Part shown: positions 26,259 through 35,163 of the stretch, in pieces
Layout of the letters: each line of letters starts with the position of its first letter
Numbering within the stretch: the first letter of the stretch is position 1
From: Polaribacter marinaquae
GTDB lineage: Bacteria > Bacteroidota > Bacteroidia > Flavobacteriales > Flavobacteriaceae
Reading direction: 5' to 3'
DNA: 64,000 bases
NCBI RefSeq assembly: GCF_038019025.1
Contig: NZ_CP150496.1
Coordinates: 1,306,001 to 1,370,000, forward strand
Position numbers and translations under genes: made by a program
Notes under the pieces: model-generated
What the model saw: the letters and a program-made list of their open reading frames with translations, nothing else
Database searches by the model: none
Told to the model about the DNA's origin: nothing

Positions 26259-27326
26259 TTAATCATTTAACGCATTTTCATAAACATAAACAACTTCTTT
26301 CCAGGATTCTGGAAATTTACTTAATACTTTATTATAATTTATTGATTTATTTTTTTTTAGATCACTCGTTAAATTATCAATAGCAGTCAAAAAAGATTTT
26401 TCTTCATAAGGTTTAAAATAATAAGCTAAATCTTCACATAACCAAGTAGCGTAGTCAAACTTTACAGTTACAATAGGTAAGTTTATAGTTAGAGCTTCAA
26501 CCAATGGTAAGCCATAACTTTCCATTGAAGACAAAAATAATAATGCATCAACTTTTCTATAGTAATTATTCATCTCTACACTATTTAGCCTTCCCAAGTT
26601 TTTTAAAAACTTAATCCCTTTTAATGAAGCGAACTCTTCTTTTGTTAATGTTAACAAAATTTCGAAATTAGAAATATCTATATTATGAACCTTAATAAAG
26701 TTATTTATTTTTAATAAAAAATCGTGTTTTTTATGAGGATAAAAAGCAGCTGGATAAAATAGTACTACCTTATCATTATTCTTAAATTCTACAATTTTTT
26801 CTTGAAATAACCAGTTCGGTACGGGTTGAGGAGATATAATAACTTTATCTTTAATACTAGGGTAAGAAGCAATCATATCTTTTGCCATCGCACCTGTTTG
26901 TACAATTATTTTTTTTGCAAATTTATGATTGATAGTAAATAAAAATCTGTTTACTCTAAATATAAGACTCGTGCTAGAAGAATAATTAATTTTAGGATAT
27001 ATTAAATTTGGCTGATGTACTAGTACAACTTGATCTTTAATTCCTCTTAATGGAATATCTCCTAAAACAATGGTAGGAATGTTCTCAAAAAAAAATCTTG
27101 AAAATAAGCATTCTAACAAACGAGAAATGGAATTGGGCAACATTCTATTAAACCTTTTTACCATACCTTTACTAGGTTGATAGCCCTTTAAAATCCCACA
27201 ATTAGGCAAATGTATCATTGCCTTATCAGAATTTTCACTTTTTACAAAAGCATCAAGAAATGAAATTACAACTTGTGAAGCTCCTAAGCCGTTGATATTT
27301 GTTGCGTGTATTTGAATATGACTCAT
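26259..27326 (-). CDS. Family 4 glycosyltransferase (GT-B)
   Basis: A retaining GT-B enzyme of 355 residues. The N-terminal half has ATNINGLGASQVVISFL in place of the usual GG loop. The C-terminal nucleotide-binding half shows LFYPAAFYPHKKHDFLL, NLGRLNSVEMNNYY and the signature ALLFLSSMESYGLPLVEAL with its E-x7-E glutamates. It adds one sugar in the repeat unit; specificity is unknown. It lies between the GT2 gene and the polymerase gene in the same tightly spaced run. Confidence 0.88.
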   Translation of the reverse strand: MSHIQIHATNINGLGASQVVISFLDAFVKSENSDKAMIHLPNCGILKGYQPSKGMVKRFNRMLPNSISRLLECLFSRFFFENIPTIVLGDIPLRGIKDQVVLVHQPNLIYPKINYSSSTSLIFRVNRFLFTINHKFAKKIIVQTGAMAKDMIASYPSIKDKVIISPQPVPNWLFQEKIVEFKNNDKVVLFYPAAFYPHKKHDFLLKINNFIKVHNIDISNFEILLTLTKEEFASLKGIKFLKNLGRLNSVEMNNYYRKVDALLFLSSMESYGLPLVEALTINLPIVTVKFDYATWLCEDLAYYFKPYEEKSFLTAIDNLTSDLKKNKSINYNKVLSKFPESWKEVVYVYENALND

Positions 27327-27341
27327 TGTATTTTTTTAATT

Positions 27342-28577
27342 CTAATTCCTTCCATGTTTTGAGATTTTTAAATTAGTTGCAGCTGCTATAAATAGAAACG
27401 TACCAATTGTAAAATATCCAGCACCTCTCATAAATAATTCAAAAAATAAACCTAGATAACAACATTCTAAAAAAATCATTCCAGCTCTCTTTTCAATATT
27501 ATTCAAATTAAATATTAATTTTATAAAGCCTACCAAATATAAAATAATAAAAAAAACAGAAAAAACTCCAAATTCGGCTATTAATTTAGGGGAAATACTT
27601 CCTCCATCATATTTATTTAGTTCCTCTAAATTATAATTAGAAAGTTCTTTAAAAGCATTTCCATTATTTGTAATTATACTTGAGTAGCCTAGTTGCTGAT
27701 AACCTAAGCCAATGCCATCTGTTTTGGTAAAAGATTCAACCGCATTCTCCCAACCCTTTAAAAAAACTAAACTAGAAATACTTGCATTATCCGAATTTAA
27801 GTTAATTCGACTTGAAAAGTAATCTGTATCAATAAAAGGCCATATTAAAACACTTAAAAACACAAATAAAATAATAGATAAAAAAAAATCTCTAAACTTA
27901 ACTATATAAAAAAGAGAAGAAAATAAAACTACCAATATAATTGTTAAATTTTTATCTACAGCGCCCCATAGCAAAAATATTAGTAAAAATATTTTATTAC
28001 CTCTTAATCGTTTCCTAGAACCATAAATTAATAATGGGGCCAAAAAAATAGCTACATGTGAAGGCTCTGGGTATATACCGACTGGAGACCATCCATCACC
28101 TAAGTTTAGCCCCAAATAAGAAAAAAATATATTTAAAATTAAAAAAAACATCAAGTAAATTACAATTTTATTTAAACTTTCTGCACGTTGATTTATAATT
28201 AAATTACCAAAAAGCCATGCTGATAGAAATGTGATTAATAAACCTAAATACGTAACAAAAAATTTAGTTAGATTAAAAGAATAATCTAATACAACCATGA
28301 TAAGAGCTGAATGAAAAAAAATAAAACTAAATAATAGAATTATAAAAATCCCTAAATATTTCTTTTTGAACCTTAAATCTAATTTCCTTTTTAAATTTAA
28401 CAGTATCGATGCTAAAAATATCATTTCAAAAAAAATAATACCTTCTGCATATGAACTTGAATTAAATAAGCCTATAAATACAGGTGGAATTGTAAATAAT
28501 AAGAAAAAAAAATATAAAGGTATCTTCTTATATTTGTCTAACAGGCTATCGTAATTATGTTGAATTATATCTTTCAT
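27342..28577 (-). CDS. O-antigen/exopolysaccharide polymerase, Wzy-like
   Basis: A membrane protein of 411 residues with about ten to twelve hydrophobic segments and one larger periplasmic loop (about residues 245-330, DTDYFSSRINLNSDN to YDGGSISPKLIAEFG). This is the topology of Wzy polymerases and O-antigen ligases. The sequence is diverse by nature, so the call rests on topology, on PEPSHVAIFLAPLL and on the site in a Wzx/Wzy-type cluster that otherwise lacks a polymerase. Wzy would link undecaprenyl-bound repeat units in the periplasm. The alternative is a ligase, but no other polymerase candidate is present. Confidence 0.75.
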   Translation of the reverse strand: MKDIIQHNYDSLLDKYKKIPLYFFFLLFTIPPVFIGLFNSSSYAEGIIFFEMIFLASILLNLKRKLDLRFKKKYLGIFIILLFSFIFFHSALIMVVLDYSFNLTKFFVTYLGLLITFLSAWLFGNLIINQRAESLNKIVIYLMFFLILNIFFSYLGLNLGDGWSPVGIYPEPSHVAIFLAPLLIYGSRKRLRGNKIFLLIFLLWGAVDKNLTIILVVLFSSLFYIVKFRDFFLSIILFVFLSVLIWPFIDTDYFSSRINLNSDNASISSLVFLKGWENAVESFTKTDGIGLGYQQLGYSSIITNNGNAFKELSNYNLEELNKYDGGSISPKLIAEFGVFSVFFIILYLVGFIKLIFNLNNIEKRAGMIFLECCYLGLFFELFMRGAGYFTIGTFLFIAAATNLKISKHGRN

Positions 28578-28584
28578 TAAGCTC

Positions 28585-29427
28585 CTATTTGAACCTGTAT
28601 TTTACCTTTAAAAAACTATTGTATAAAGAACCAATAATTTTTTCCGGAAATACAATATTCACAAATGCCTTTATATAAATTTTACTAAGATTCCAATAAT
28701 AAATAAAAAAAGGTAAATTTACATTAAATTCTTGGTTAATAAATTTTAATTCTTTAATGATCAATAATAAGTTTTTACCGGTAGTCGATACTCCTCCAAA
28801 GAGCATTTTATCAATATAAATTGGCACAAATAGAGGTTCTTTATCTATTACAGCAGTCATTAGCGAATGCGTATCACCGGCAATTTTTAAACTAGTTGGA
28901 AATAAATACTTTTTTTCACAAAAAAAAGAAACATGTAAAAAACTACCTGGATGAGGAGGTAATGCAATTCTTATAGACTCCGTTTTATTTTTTAACAACT
29001 CCCAAGGCTCTCCCCAATCAGCAACTGACTCATTATCGTCATTTACTACATCTACCTTACCATAAACTAAATTATATTTAGGAAAAGCATCGGAAAGATG
29101 AGAGGCCATATTACTAAGTACATTATTTGAATACAAAACATCTCCAGCTCCCAAAAATATAACCCACTCTCCTTTTATATGTTTTACACCCTTATTCCAT
29201 GCGTCATAAATACCTTCATCTCTTTCACTTAGCCAAAAATCAATAATATCTTCATTTTTATTTATTAACTCCACTGTTCCATCTGTCGACTTCCCATCAA
29301 TAATTATCCATTGTATATTTGTATAATTTTGGTTACGGATTGAATCTATTGTTATACTTAAAGCGCTAACAGCATTAAAAGTTGATGTGATAATGGTTAT
29401 AACTGGTTCTGTTTTAATTTGTTTCAT
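28585..29427 (-). CDS. Family 2 glycosyltransferase
   Basis: A GT-A enzyme of 280 residues of the same general subclass as the gene at 25503-26252. It has VITIITSTFNAVSAL, IQWIIIDGKSTDGTVE, ERDEGIYDAWNKGVKH and the donor motif FLGAGDVLY, where a Gly-Ala-Gly-Asp replaces the common DxD. Then come HPGSFLHVSFF and AGDTHSLMTA. The C-terminal 40 residues are hydrophobic and basic and may touch the membrane. Sugar specificity is unknown. It sits eight bases before the polymerase gene. Confidence 0.88.
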   Translation of the reverse strand: MKQIKTEPVITIITSTFNAVSALSITIDSIRNQNYTNIQWIIIDGKSTDGTVELINKNEDIIDFWLSERDEGIYDAWNKGVKHIKGEWVIFLGAGDVLYSNNVLSNMASHLSDAFPKYNLVYGKVDVVNDDNESVADWGEPWELLKNKTESIRIALPPHPGSFLHVSFFCEKKYLFPTSLKIAGDTHSLMTAVIDKEPLFVPIYIDKMLFGGVSTTGKNLLLIIKELKFINQEFNVNLPFFIYYWNLSKIYIKAFVNIVFPEKIIGSLYNSFLKVKYRFK

Positions 29428-29447
29428 TAGAACTAAAAATAAATTAA

Positions 29448-30029
29448 TTATATTTTTTTTATAAACACTGCTGGATTACCACCCCAAATTTGATTACTTG
29501 GTATATCTTTAGTAACAACACTTCCTGCAGCAATTACAGAATTTTCACCAATAGAAACTCCTTTCAAAATGGTACAATTTGCTCCTATAAAAACACTTTC
29601 CATAATTTCAATAGGACTAGTTTTAATTGACATATCTCCATTTAATCTATCTATACTATTTATAGAATGAAAATTAGTATCCCAAATCTTACAACCTCCG
29701 CCTATCAGTACATTTTTATGAATAATAATTTTATCCCAACAAACAATAGTAGAATTAGAAATGCCGACATTTTCATGAATGTGTAACATTCCATCAATAG
29801 AACATATTAATCTTAAACACGTATCACCCCCAATTGGATTTATCATTTTACCCGAATTAGCAGTAAAACCTGCCCCTAACTTTATACTCCCCTTATTTCT
29901 CACCAGTATCCTACCATTAATTAGAAAAGAATTAACTTCAACTCCATTAACTTTAAACATTAATAAATTAAATAAATAATTTAAACCAGAAAGAATAAAC
30001 CTAAAAAAGAGAATAACACTTTTAATCAT
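29448..30029 (-). CDS. Hexapeptide-repeat (LbH) acyltransferase
   Basis: A left-handed beta-helix acetyl- or acyltransferase of the WbbJ/NodL/CysE kind, about 193 residues. The hexapeptide repeats are plain in NVGISNSTIVCWDKIIIHKN, VLIGGGCKIWD and VFIGANCTILKGVSIGENSV, and the C-terminal NQIWGGNPAVFIKKI is typical. It probably acetylates a sugar of the repeat unit, or the 4-amino group made by the DegT-type enzyme; context cannot separate these. The ATG at 30029 is preferred over a TTG three codons earlier. It overlaps the end of the GT4 gene by eight bases. Confidence 0.87.
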   Translation of the reverse strand: MIKSVILFFRFILSGLNYLFNLLMFKVNGVEVNSFLINGRILVRNKGSIKLGAGFTANSGKMINPIGGDTCLRLICSIDGMLHIHENVGISNSTIVCWDKIIIHKNVLIGGGCKIWDTNFHSINSIDRLNGDMSIKTSPIEIMESVFIGANCTILKGVSIGENSVIAAGSVVTKDIPSNQIWGGNPAVFIKKI

Positions 30030-31143
30030 ACAATTCAAAGGTTTTTTTAGAATTCAATTTTGCAGAAAAAAATTTTTCTGCAAAATTTCTAGCATTAGCA
30101 CCATAATCCTTAATTACTTCTCTATTTTTATCGAAAAATAATATAGCTTCTTTTGCTTCAATTACAGTATCATACAAAATACCTGTATTATTATTTTTAA
30201 CCAATTCATTCTGACTCCCAACATTTGAAACAACAGAAGGCAAACCAATCGCAGATGCCTCCACAACTGCTCTAGAAAAATGAGGCTCAATAAACGGACT
30301 TATCAATAAGTCTGAAGCACATAAATAATCATTTACATTATCCACCATAGGCATCAATAAAACATTTGATACCTTATTATTTAAAATTTCTTTTTCATAA
30401 CTAGATTGATTCTTAAATCCAAAAATTGCAAATTGCACATTAGGTAATTCTTTAGCGAGCTTTAAAATATTAGAAACTCCATTCTCCGCTGATACTCTGG
30501 CAAAATATGACACTAATAGTCTGTTCTTATCTTCAATTTTAAGTTCATTTCTAATTTTTTTTCTAGTTAAACTATCAAAGTTATACTCATCAATATTAAC
30601 AAAGTTATATATTACAGATACATTATTTTTAATATTTAAAAATGGTTTCGCATCATTTTTACTTATTGCAACAAAAAAATCAACATATTTTAAATTTTGA
30701 TTTGCTAAAATATTACCAAAAAAATTTGGTAATAAAGGCTCTCTTATGTGAGATATAACTCTAATGTTTTTATCTAATTTCGATGCAGCTTTTGCAAAAT
30801 GAAACAAACATGTAGTAGATAGATGAACTATATCAGGTTTTATTCTGTTTAGAACTTTTTTCGCATGAAAATAAGTTGGTAAATATCCAATAATATTTTT
30901 AAAAAACAACATTGGATTCATCCCTGAAACAGTAGTCCCATGAAAAGGTTGTAACCATTTATTTTTATTGAAAACAACCTCTGCACCTGCTTCAATAAAC
31001 AAATCTCGAGCTACACCATCCCGCATCATCCATACAACAGGTTCATATATAGTTTTATCGAGTTCCTTAATTAAGAAAGCTAAACTTTTTGGAGCACCAC
31101 CCATGGCACCTGAATGGTGAACATATAATATTTTTTTTCTCAT
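30022..31143 (-). CDS. Family 4 glycosyltransferase (GT-B)
   Basis: A GT-B enzyme of about 373 residues. The N-terminal half has ILYVHHSGAMGGAPKSLAFL with the glycine-rich acceptor loop. The C-terminal half has VSYFARVSAENGVSNILKLA, the YLCASDLLISPFIEPHFSRA segment and the E-x7-E pattern in VVEASAIGLPSVVSNVGSQNE. The ATG at 31143 (MRKKILYVHH) fits the family; an ATG 12 codons upstream would give an atypical leader. A short diverged copy of residues around 25-65 lies just upstream at 31204-31365, so this locus has seen duplication or gene replacement. Donor sugar unknown. Confidence 0.9.
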   Translation of the reverse strand: MRKKILYVHHSGAMGGAPKSLAFLIKELDKTIYEPVVWMMRDGVARDLFIEAGAEVVFNKNKWLQPFHGTTVSGMNPMLFFKNIIGYLPTYFHAKKVLNRIKPDIVHLSTTCLFHFAKAASKLDKNIRVISHIREPLLPNFFGNILANQNLKYVDFFVAISKNDAKPFLNIKNNVSVIYNFVNIDEYNFDSLTRKKIRNELKIEDKNRLLVSYFARVSAENGVSNILKLAKELPNVQFAIFGFKNQSSYEKEILNNKVSNVLLMPMVDNVNDYLCASDLLISPFIEPHFSRAVVEASAIGLPSVVSNVGSQNELVKNNNTGILYDTVIEAKEAILFFDKNREVIKDYGANARNFAEKFFSAKLNSKKTFELYD

Positions 31144-31203
31144 AAATTTTAAAATTTCAATACGAGTACCTAATAACATTTAATAGCACAAAAAATGCAA
31201 TAA

Positions 31204-31365
31204 TTAGTTCTTTAAATTTGTTAATAACTCCTTAGATAACTTTTTATTAATTAATACTCGAACTCCAACATCTATAAATAAATCTTTAGCTACTCCATCT
31301 CGTATCATCCATACTATAGCCTCATATATTGTTTTACCCAAATCATTAATTAAATTAAACTTTAT
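31204..31365 (-). pseudogene. Relic of a GT4 glycosyltransferase gene, N-terminal fragment
   Basis: In the otherwise non-coding 328-base gap, the minus strand reads 53 codons between an in-frame TAG and a TAA. The segment KTIYEAIVWMIRDGVAKDLF is a diverged copy of KTIYEPVVWMMRDGVARDLF in the adjacent GT4 protein. By hand alignment 24 of 39 residues are identical. It has no suitable start and lacks the rest of the enzyme, so it is a broken paralogue left by duplication or by recombination between related cluster alleles. The rest of the gap (31366-31471) holds only AT-rich sequence with no gene that I can see. Confidence 0.85.
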
Positions 31366-31471
31366 CTAGCCCAATTATTACTAACTACTAGATAAACATA
31401 GATTTTTTTAATCATTACTCTATTAAGTGTTAAGTAAAATATTAATAAAGATTAATTACTCTTTTTTTAAC

Positions 31472-32602
31472 TTAATTACTCCAAATCTTATTCCACATAG
31501 ATTGAATTTCAATAGCTAAAAATTCTTTTTTAGCACTTAATGCTTTGTTAATCTCTTTATGGTTATTAAATGTTTCAATCACCTTTATCCTGGTAGTCAA
31601 CCAATCGTCATTAACATTTATAATCTGATCTTGTTGGTCATAATCTTGAAATAACATTTTATATTTATGATTCCAACTTGTAGCCAAACAAGGAACACCT
31701 TGACTTAATGCACTTGCAACACCATGAAATCTTGATGATACAGTTATAAATGACGCCCCAATAACCCCTTTTACTTCTTTGGCATTTAAATCTGTAACTA
31801 TCTCAAGTGAATCATCAAATAAAGAATTTAATTGGTTACAAATTTTTAAGTCTCCAGAACCTTCATGGTTTAAGATAAAAACATCTTTACCTAACTCCTT
31901 AAATACCAAAATAATTTTCTTTAAAAACTCTAAATATTCGCTATCCCCTGCATTAGTATGCGTCACCATTTTAATATTTGGTATAATACAAACCTTTCCT
32001 TTTAGATGATTATATTTTTCCGGAAAAATACCTTTTACAAGTAGGGTAAAATCAGGATGTTTCCAAACCTTTTTCTTATTTGCACCTGCATTAATTACGT
32101 AATCATAGGAAATTTGCTCTCTAGCAATAATAATATCCGAAAACTCATTAATAATTTCTACTGCTTTTTTTCCAGGTTCAGTTTCAAAAGGACCTAAGGC
32201 CTGTGGTAAAAAAACAATTTTAGATTTATATTTTTTTAAATCTCTAAGGTAATTCTCTAATATATTTAACCTTTCTTTTGAATAGTTCCATTGGTCAGAA
32301 AACTGAAAACCAGAAGCATCTAGAACAATATCGATATTCTTTAAAGCATATTTAGATGTAAAAAAGGTATAAGGCAATTTTAACCGAGATAAAAGAGCTA
32401 TCGGTAATCTTCCATTTTTTAGCCAAAACCTTTTTTTAATATTTAAGTCAGTTTTAATGTTTAATTTTTTTTCATTTGTATGATTGGAATTATAAATTAC
32501 CTTAGCTCTAGGGTATTTTTCTTCAATTTGTTCAATAATTGCAACCAACATTAATTCTGCTCCTTTGTTTAATGTATTGGTACCGTCAATTTGTATAATC
32601 AT
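31472..32602 (-). CDS. Polysaccharide pyruvyl transferase family protein
   Basis: A CsaB/WcaK-like enzyme of 376 residues that transfers a pyruvate ketal from phosphoenolpyruvate to a sugar. The family features are the N-terminal IDGTNTLNKGAELMLVAII, VLDASGFQFSD, KIVFLPQALGPFE and the C-terminal FITVSSRFHGVASALSQGVP with the SRFHG signature. Pyruvylation would add negative charge to the exopolysaccharide. It comes four bases after the nitroreductase-like gene; related pairs occur in other exopolysaccharide loci as far as I recall, so the two may act together. Acceptor sugar unknown. Confidence 0.88.
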   Translation of the reverse strand: MIIQIDGTNTLNKGAELMLVAIIEQIEEKYPRAKVIYNSNHTNEKKLNIKTDLNIKKRFWLKNGRLPIALLSRLKLPYTFFTSKYALKNIDIVLDASGFQFSDQWNYSKERLNILENYLRDLKKYKSKIVFLPQALGPFETEPGKKAVEIINEFSDIIIAREQISYDYVINAGANKKKVWKHPDFTLLVKGIFPEKYNHLKGKVCIIPNIKMVTHTNAGDSEYLEFLKKIILVFKELGKDVFILNHEGSGDLKICNQLNSLFDDSLEIVTDLNAKEVKGVIGASFITVSSRFHGVASALSQGVPCLATSWNHKYKMLFQDYDQQDQIINVNDDWLTTRIKVIETFNNHKEINKALSAKKEFLAIEIQSMWNKIWSN

Positions 32603-32606
32603 AACT

Positions 32607-33668
32607 TTATTTATTGTATGTTCTTATATCACTTATCTCTCTTTTTCCAGAGTAAGCTACCTTTAAATCAAGGTCTGGATGACCAACAGCTATCCACATT
32701 ATAACCCTTTCATGTTTTTCTAATTTTAATGTCATCTCCATTTTCTTTTCCAAATGCTCAATATCAGGCCAATTAATAGCACAACTACTTAACCCAAGAG
32801 TTTCTAAAGCATACATAAATGTCATGCTTGCTAAAGATCCATCAATATAAATTATATGTCTATCTCGTTCATCAAAATAAGCATCTAAGTTCCCCACTAC
32901 GGCAATCATCATTGGAATTCCTTCAACGTATCCCTTTACCCCCATAGGTAAATTAGCTACTTCTTTAAGTAAAATTGGATCATCAAAAATTCTAAATTTA
33001 AATGGCTGTCTGTTACAAGCACTTGGAGATTGCTTGGCTGCAAGTATCGCTTTATCAACTAAATCATGAGAAACCTTTTTATCAAGAAACCACCTTACTG
33101 AGCGCCTATAAACAGTTAAATCATAGAATTGATCATATGATATTTTAGATTCTACTTTTAAATGTCTTCTATAAGGAGAATTTTTAATGGTATTATTATT
33201 TGATTTTTTTTCAATATATTTTTTTGTATGCTCCTTAAACCTAGCTCTTTCAGAGTCAATCACTTTATGACTACCCGTAACCTCAAAATATTCATTTAAA
33301 ACATCATAAAACCATTGGTACTGGGCATTTTTTGAAATTTTTTCTACACTCCATAAAGCTATAAAAGCATCCATAGTTTCAGAGATAAAATCGACTGCAA
33401 AAATTAATCTACGCTCTTTCATTATTAACCCTTTTTCAACTCTATGTACATTCCTTATTAATGTATAAATATTGTTTTTATGAAACTTTAAATCTTTTAA
33501 ATGCTTCATTTTACCTTTTAAAACGGCATGTTGCTCTCTTTTGAATTGATTAGAAAACAACAAATAATATAAACTACTTAAAAAAGGATTGAAAACAAAT
33601 AATTTTGGTAAAATTTGAGTCCTAAAACGTATTTGAAATTTGTATATTTTTATTAATATTTTTTTCAT
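32607..33668 (-). CDS. Nitroreductase-family protein with N-terminal extension, in a polysaccharide cluster
   Basis: The C-terminal 190 residues are a flavin-dependent nitroreductase domain: TVYRRSVRWFLDKKV (the RRSxR FMN phosphate motif), AAKQSPSACNRQPFKF, YIDGSLASMTFMYALETLG and MWIAVGHPD. The N-terminal 160 residues are basic and helical, without a family that I recognise, and carry HRVEKGLIMKERR. A redox step in exopolysaccharide synthesis is not part of the standard pathway, so the role is open. It might act on a pyruvyl or keto sugar intermediate together with the adjacent pyruvyl transferase. It overlaps the flippase gene by four bases (ATGA), hence is translationally coupled. Confidence 0.82.
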   Translation of the reverse strand: MKKILIKIYKFQIRFRTQILPKLFVFNPFLSSLYYLLFSNQFKREQHAVLKGKMKHLKDLKFHKNNIYTLIRNVHRVEKGLIMKERRLIFAVDFISETMDAFIALWSVEKISKNAQYQWFYDVLNEYFEVTGSHKVIDSERARFKEHTKKYIEKKSNNNTIKNSPYRRHLKVESKISYDQFYDLTVYRRSVRWFLDKKVSHDLVDKAILAAKQSPSACNRQPFKFRIFDDPILLKEVANLPMGVKGYVEGIPMMIAVVGNLDAYFDERDRHIIYIDGSLASMTFMYALETLGLSSCAINWPDIEHLEKKMEMTLKLEKHERVIMWIAVGHPDLDLKVAYSGKREISDIRTYNK

Positions 33669-35125
33669 TTTAATTTAGATAATAAAAGATTTATATTTTT
33701 CTTTTCTAATATAAATACTGTAATTAAATAGGTAACAACAAATAATATCATTAAAAAGACTACATTATCATAAACAAAGTTCTTAAATAACAAAAAAACT
33801 GTTGTAGCTAACATAATAGAAGCAACCGCTCCTTTAATCGAATAAATTAATTCTTTTATAGAAAGGTTAATTTCATTTTTCAATACATAAACACCTACAA
33901 TTACAAGAGCTAATTTATTTAATAATATAGCCAATGCAGCCCCTATTAAGCCAAAATTCAAAATACCAAAGTACAATGAAGGAATTAAAACAAAAATTGT
34001 TAATCCCATAATAATTTTCATTTCCAACGCAGGCTTGCCTAACCCTCTAATTAATGAAGTAAAAGAATTTATTAATAAATGTACCATCATGGCGATACAC
34101 ATTATTTTTAATGGAATAATAGCATCTGACCACCTTTCTCCAAAAAAATCAATAATTTCTGTTGCAAACAAGAATATAAAGCTCATTAACGGATAAATAG
34201 CAATAGAATTAAGATTTACTATTTTCAGAAAATAGTTCTTTAGTTTAATTTTATTTTCTTGATTTTTACCAAAAACGGGATACAATACTTTATTTAAAAC
34301 ACCGCTAATGGCTTGTCTTATTTGTTCGGTTAACGAAAAAGAAAGTGTATACGAACCTAACATCGACGACCCTAACATTTTTCCTATCAATAAATTATCT
34401 ACATTATATGTTAACGTACTAAATATTAATGTACCTGAAGAGTAAGCTCCAAAACCGAATATACTTTTAAAATGTTGTCTATTCCAAATTAAAATAGGCT
34501 TCCATTTTGTAATATAAAAAAGTAAAGGTACAGAAATCATTACTGCTAAAACATTATTTAAAACTAAAGCCCATACACCAAAGTTAAAAAAATAGGCACT
34601 AATTAAAGAAACAACTCCAGCAATAATCGAAGAAGTATTTAAAATTTTTGCCAAAGATTTAAAATCCATACTTCTTGTTAATATTACCGTCTGAATTAAA
34701 TTAAAAGGTTTTAAAAGCATACCTAAACTTAAAACTGGTATTAAAACTTTAAGTTTAGGTTCGTCATAAAAACTAGCAGCTAAAGGCGTAATCAATAAGC
34801 TTAAAACACTATAAATTATCACTCCCCAAATTAATCCCGACCAAAAAGCCGTAGGGTACATTTCCTCAGCTTCATGGTCATTTTTTTTTTGGATTAAAGC
34901 TGCTGACATCCCTAATTCAGATGCAGCACCAGCAACTGCAATAAACACTGTACACATACCCACCAAACCAAACTGACTAGGTAACAATAATTTGGCTAAT
35001 ATAAACCTAACTGCAAAACGGAATATTATATCTATAACAAATTGAATACTTGTCCAAAGTACTCCTGTAAAAATTGAATTAAAACTCAATGATCTTTTTA
35101 TTTTAGTAATAATGTAAAGTTGCAT
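33665..35125 (-). CDS. Lipid-linked oligosaccharide flippase (Wzx, MOP superfamily)
   Basis: A membrane protein of 486 residues with about 12 to 14 hydrophobic segments that carries the undecaprenyl-linked repeat unit across the inner membrane. The N-terminal pattern GVLWTSIQFVIDIIFRFAVR and FILAKLLLPSQFGLVGMCTV is typical of the MOP/PST flippases (WzxC-like). With the Wzy-like polymerase and Wzc it makes a complete Wzx/Wzy assembly route. The ATG at 35125 gives the usual short basic N-terminus. It overlaps the nitroreductase-like gene at its 3' end. Confidence 0.92.
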   Translation of the reverse strand: MQLYIITKIKRSLSFNSIFTGVLWTSIQFVIDIIFRFAVRFILAKLLLPSQFGLVGMCTVFIAVAGAASELGMSAALIQKKNDHEAEEMYPTAFWSGLIWGVIIYSVLSLLITPLAASFYDEPKLKVLIPVLSLGMLLKPFNLIQTVILTRSMDFKSLAKILNTSSIIAGVVSLISAYFFNFGVWALVLNNVLAVMISVPLLFYITKWKPILIWNRQHFKSIFGFGAYSSGTLIFSTLTYNVDNLLIGKMLGSSMLGSYTLSFSLTEQIRQAISGVLNKVLYPVFGKNQENKIKLKNYFLKIVNLNSIAIYPLMSFIFLFATEIIDFFGERWSDAIIPLKIMCIAMMVHLLINSFTSLIRGLGKPALEMKIIMGLTIFVLIPSLYFGILNFGLIGAALAILLNKLALVIVGVYVLKNEINLSIKELIYSIKGAVASIMLATTVFLLFKNFVYDNVVFLMILFVVTYLITVFILEKKNINLLLSKLK

Positions 35126-35163
35126 TTACCTCTTAGTGTAAATACTAATTTTTAATTAAAACG

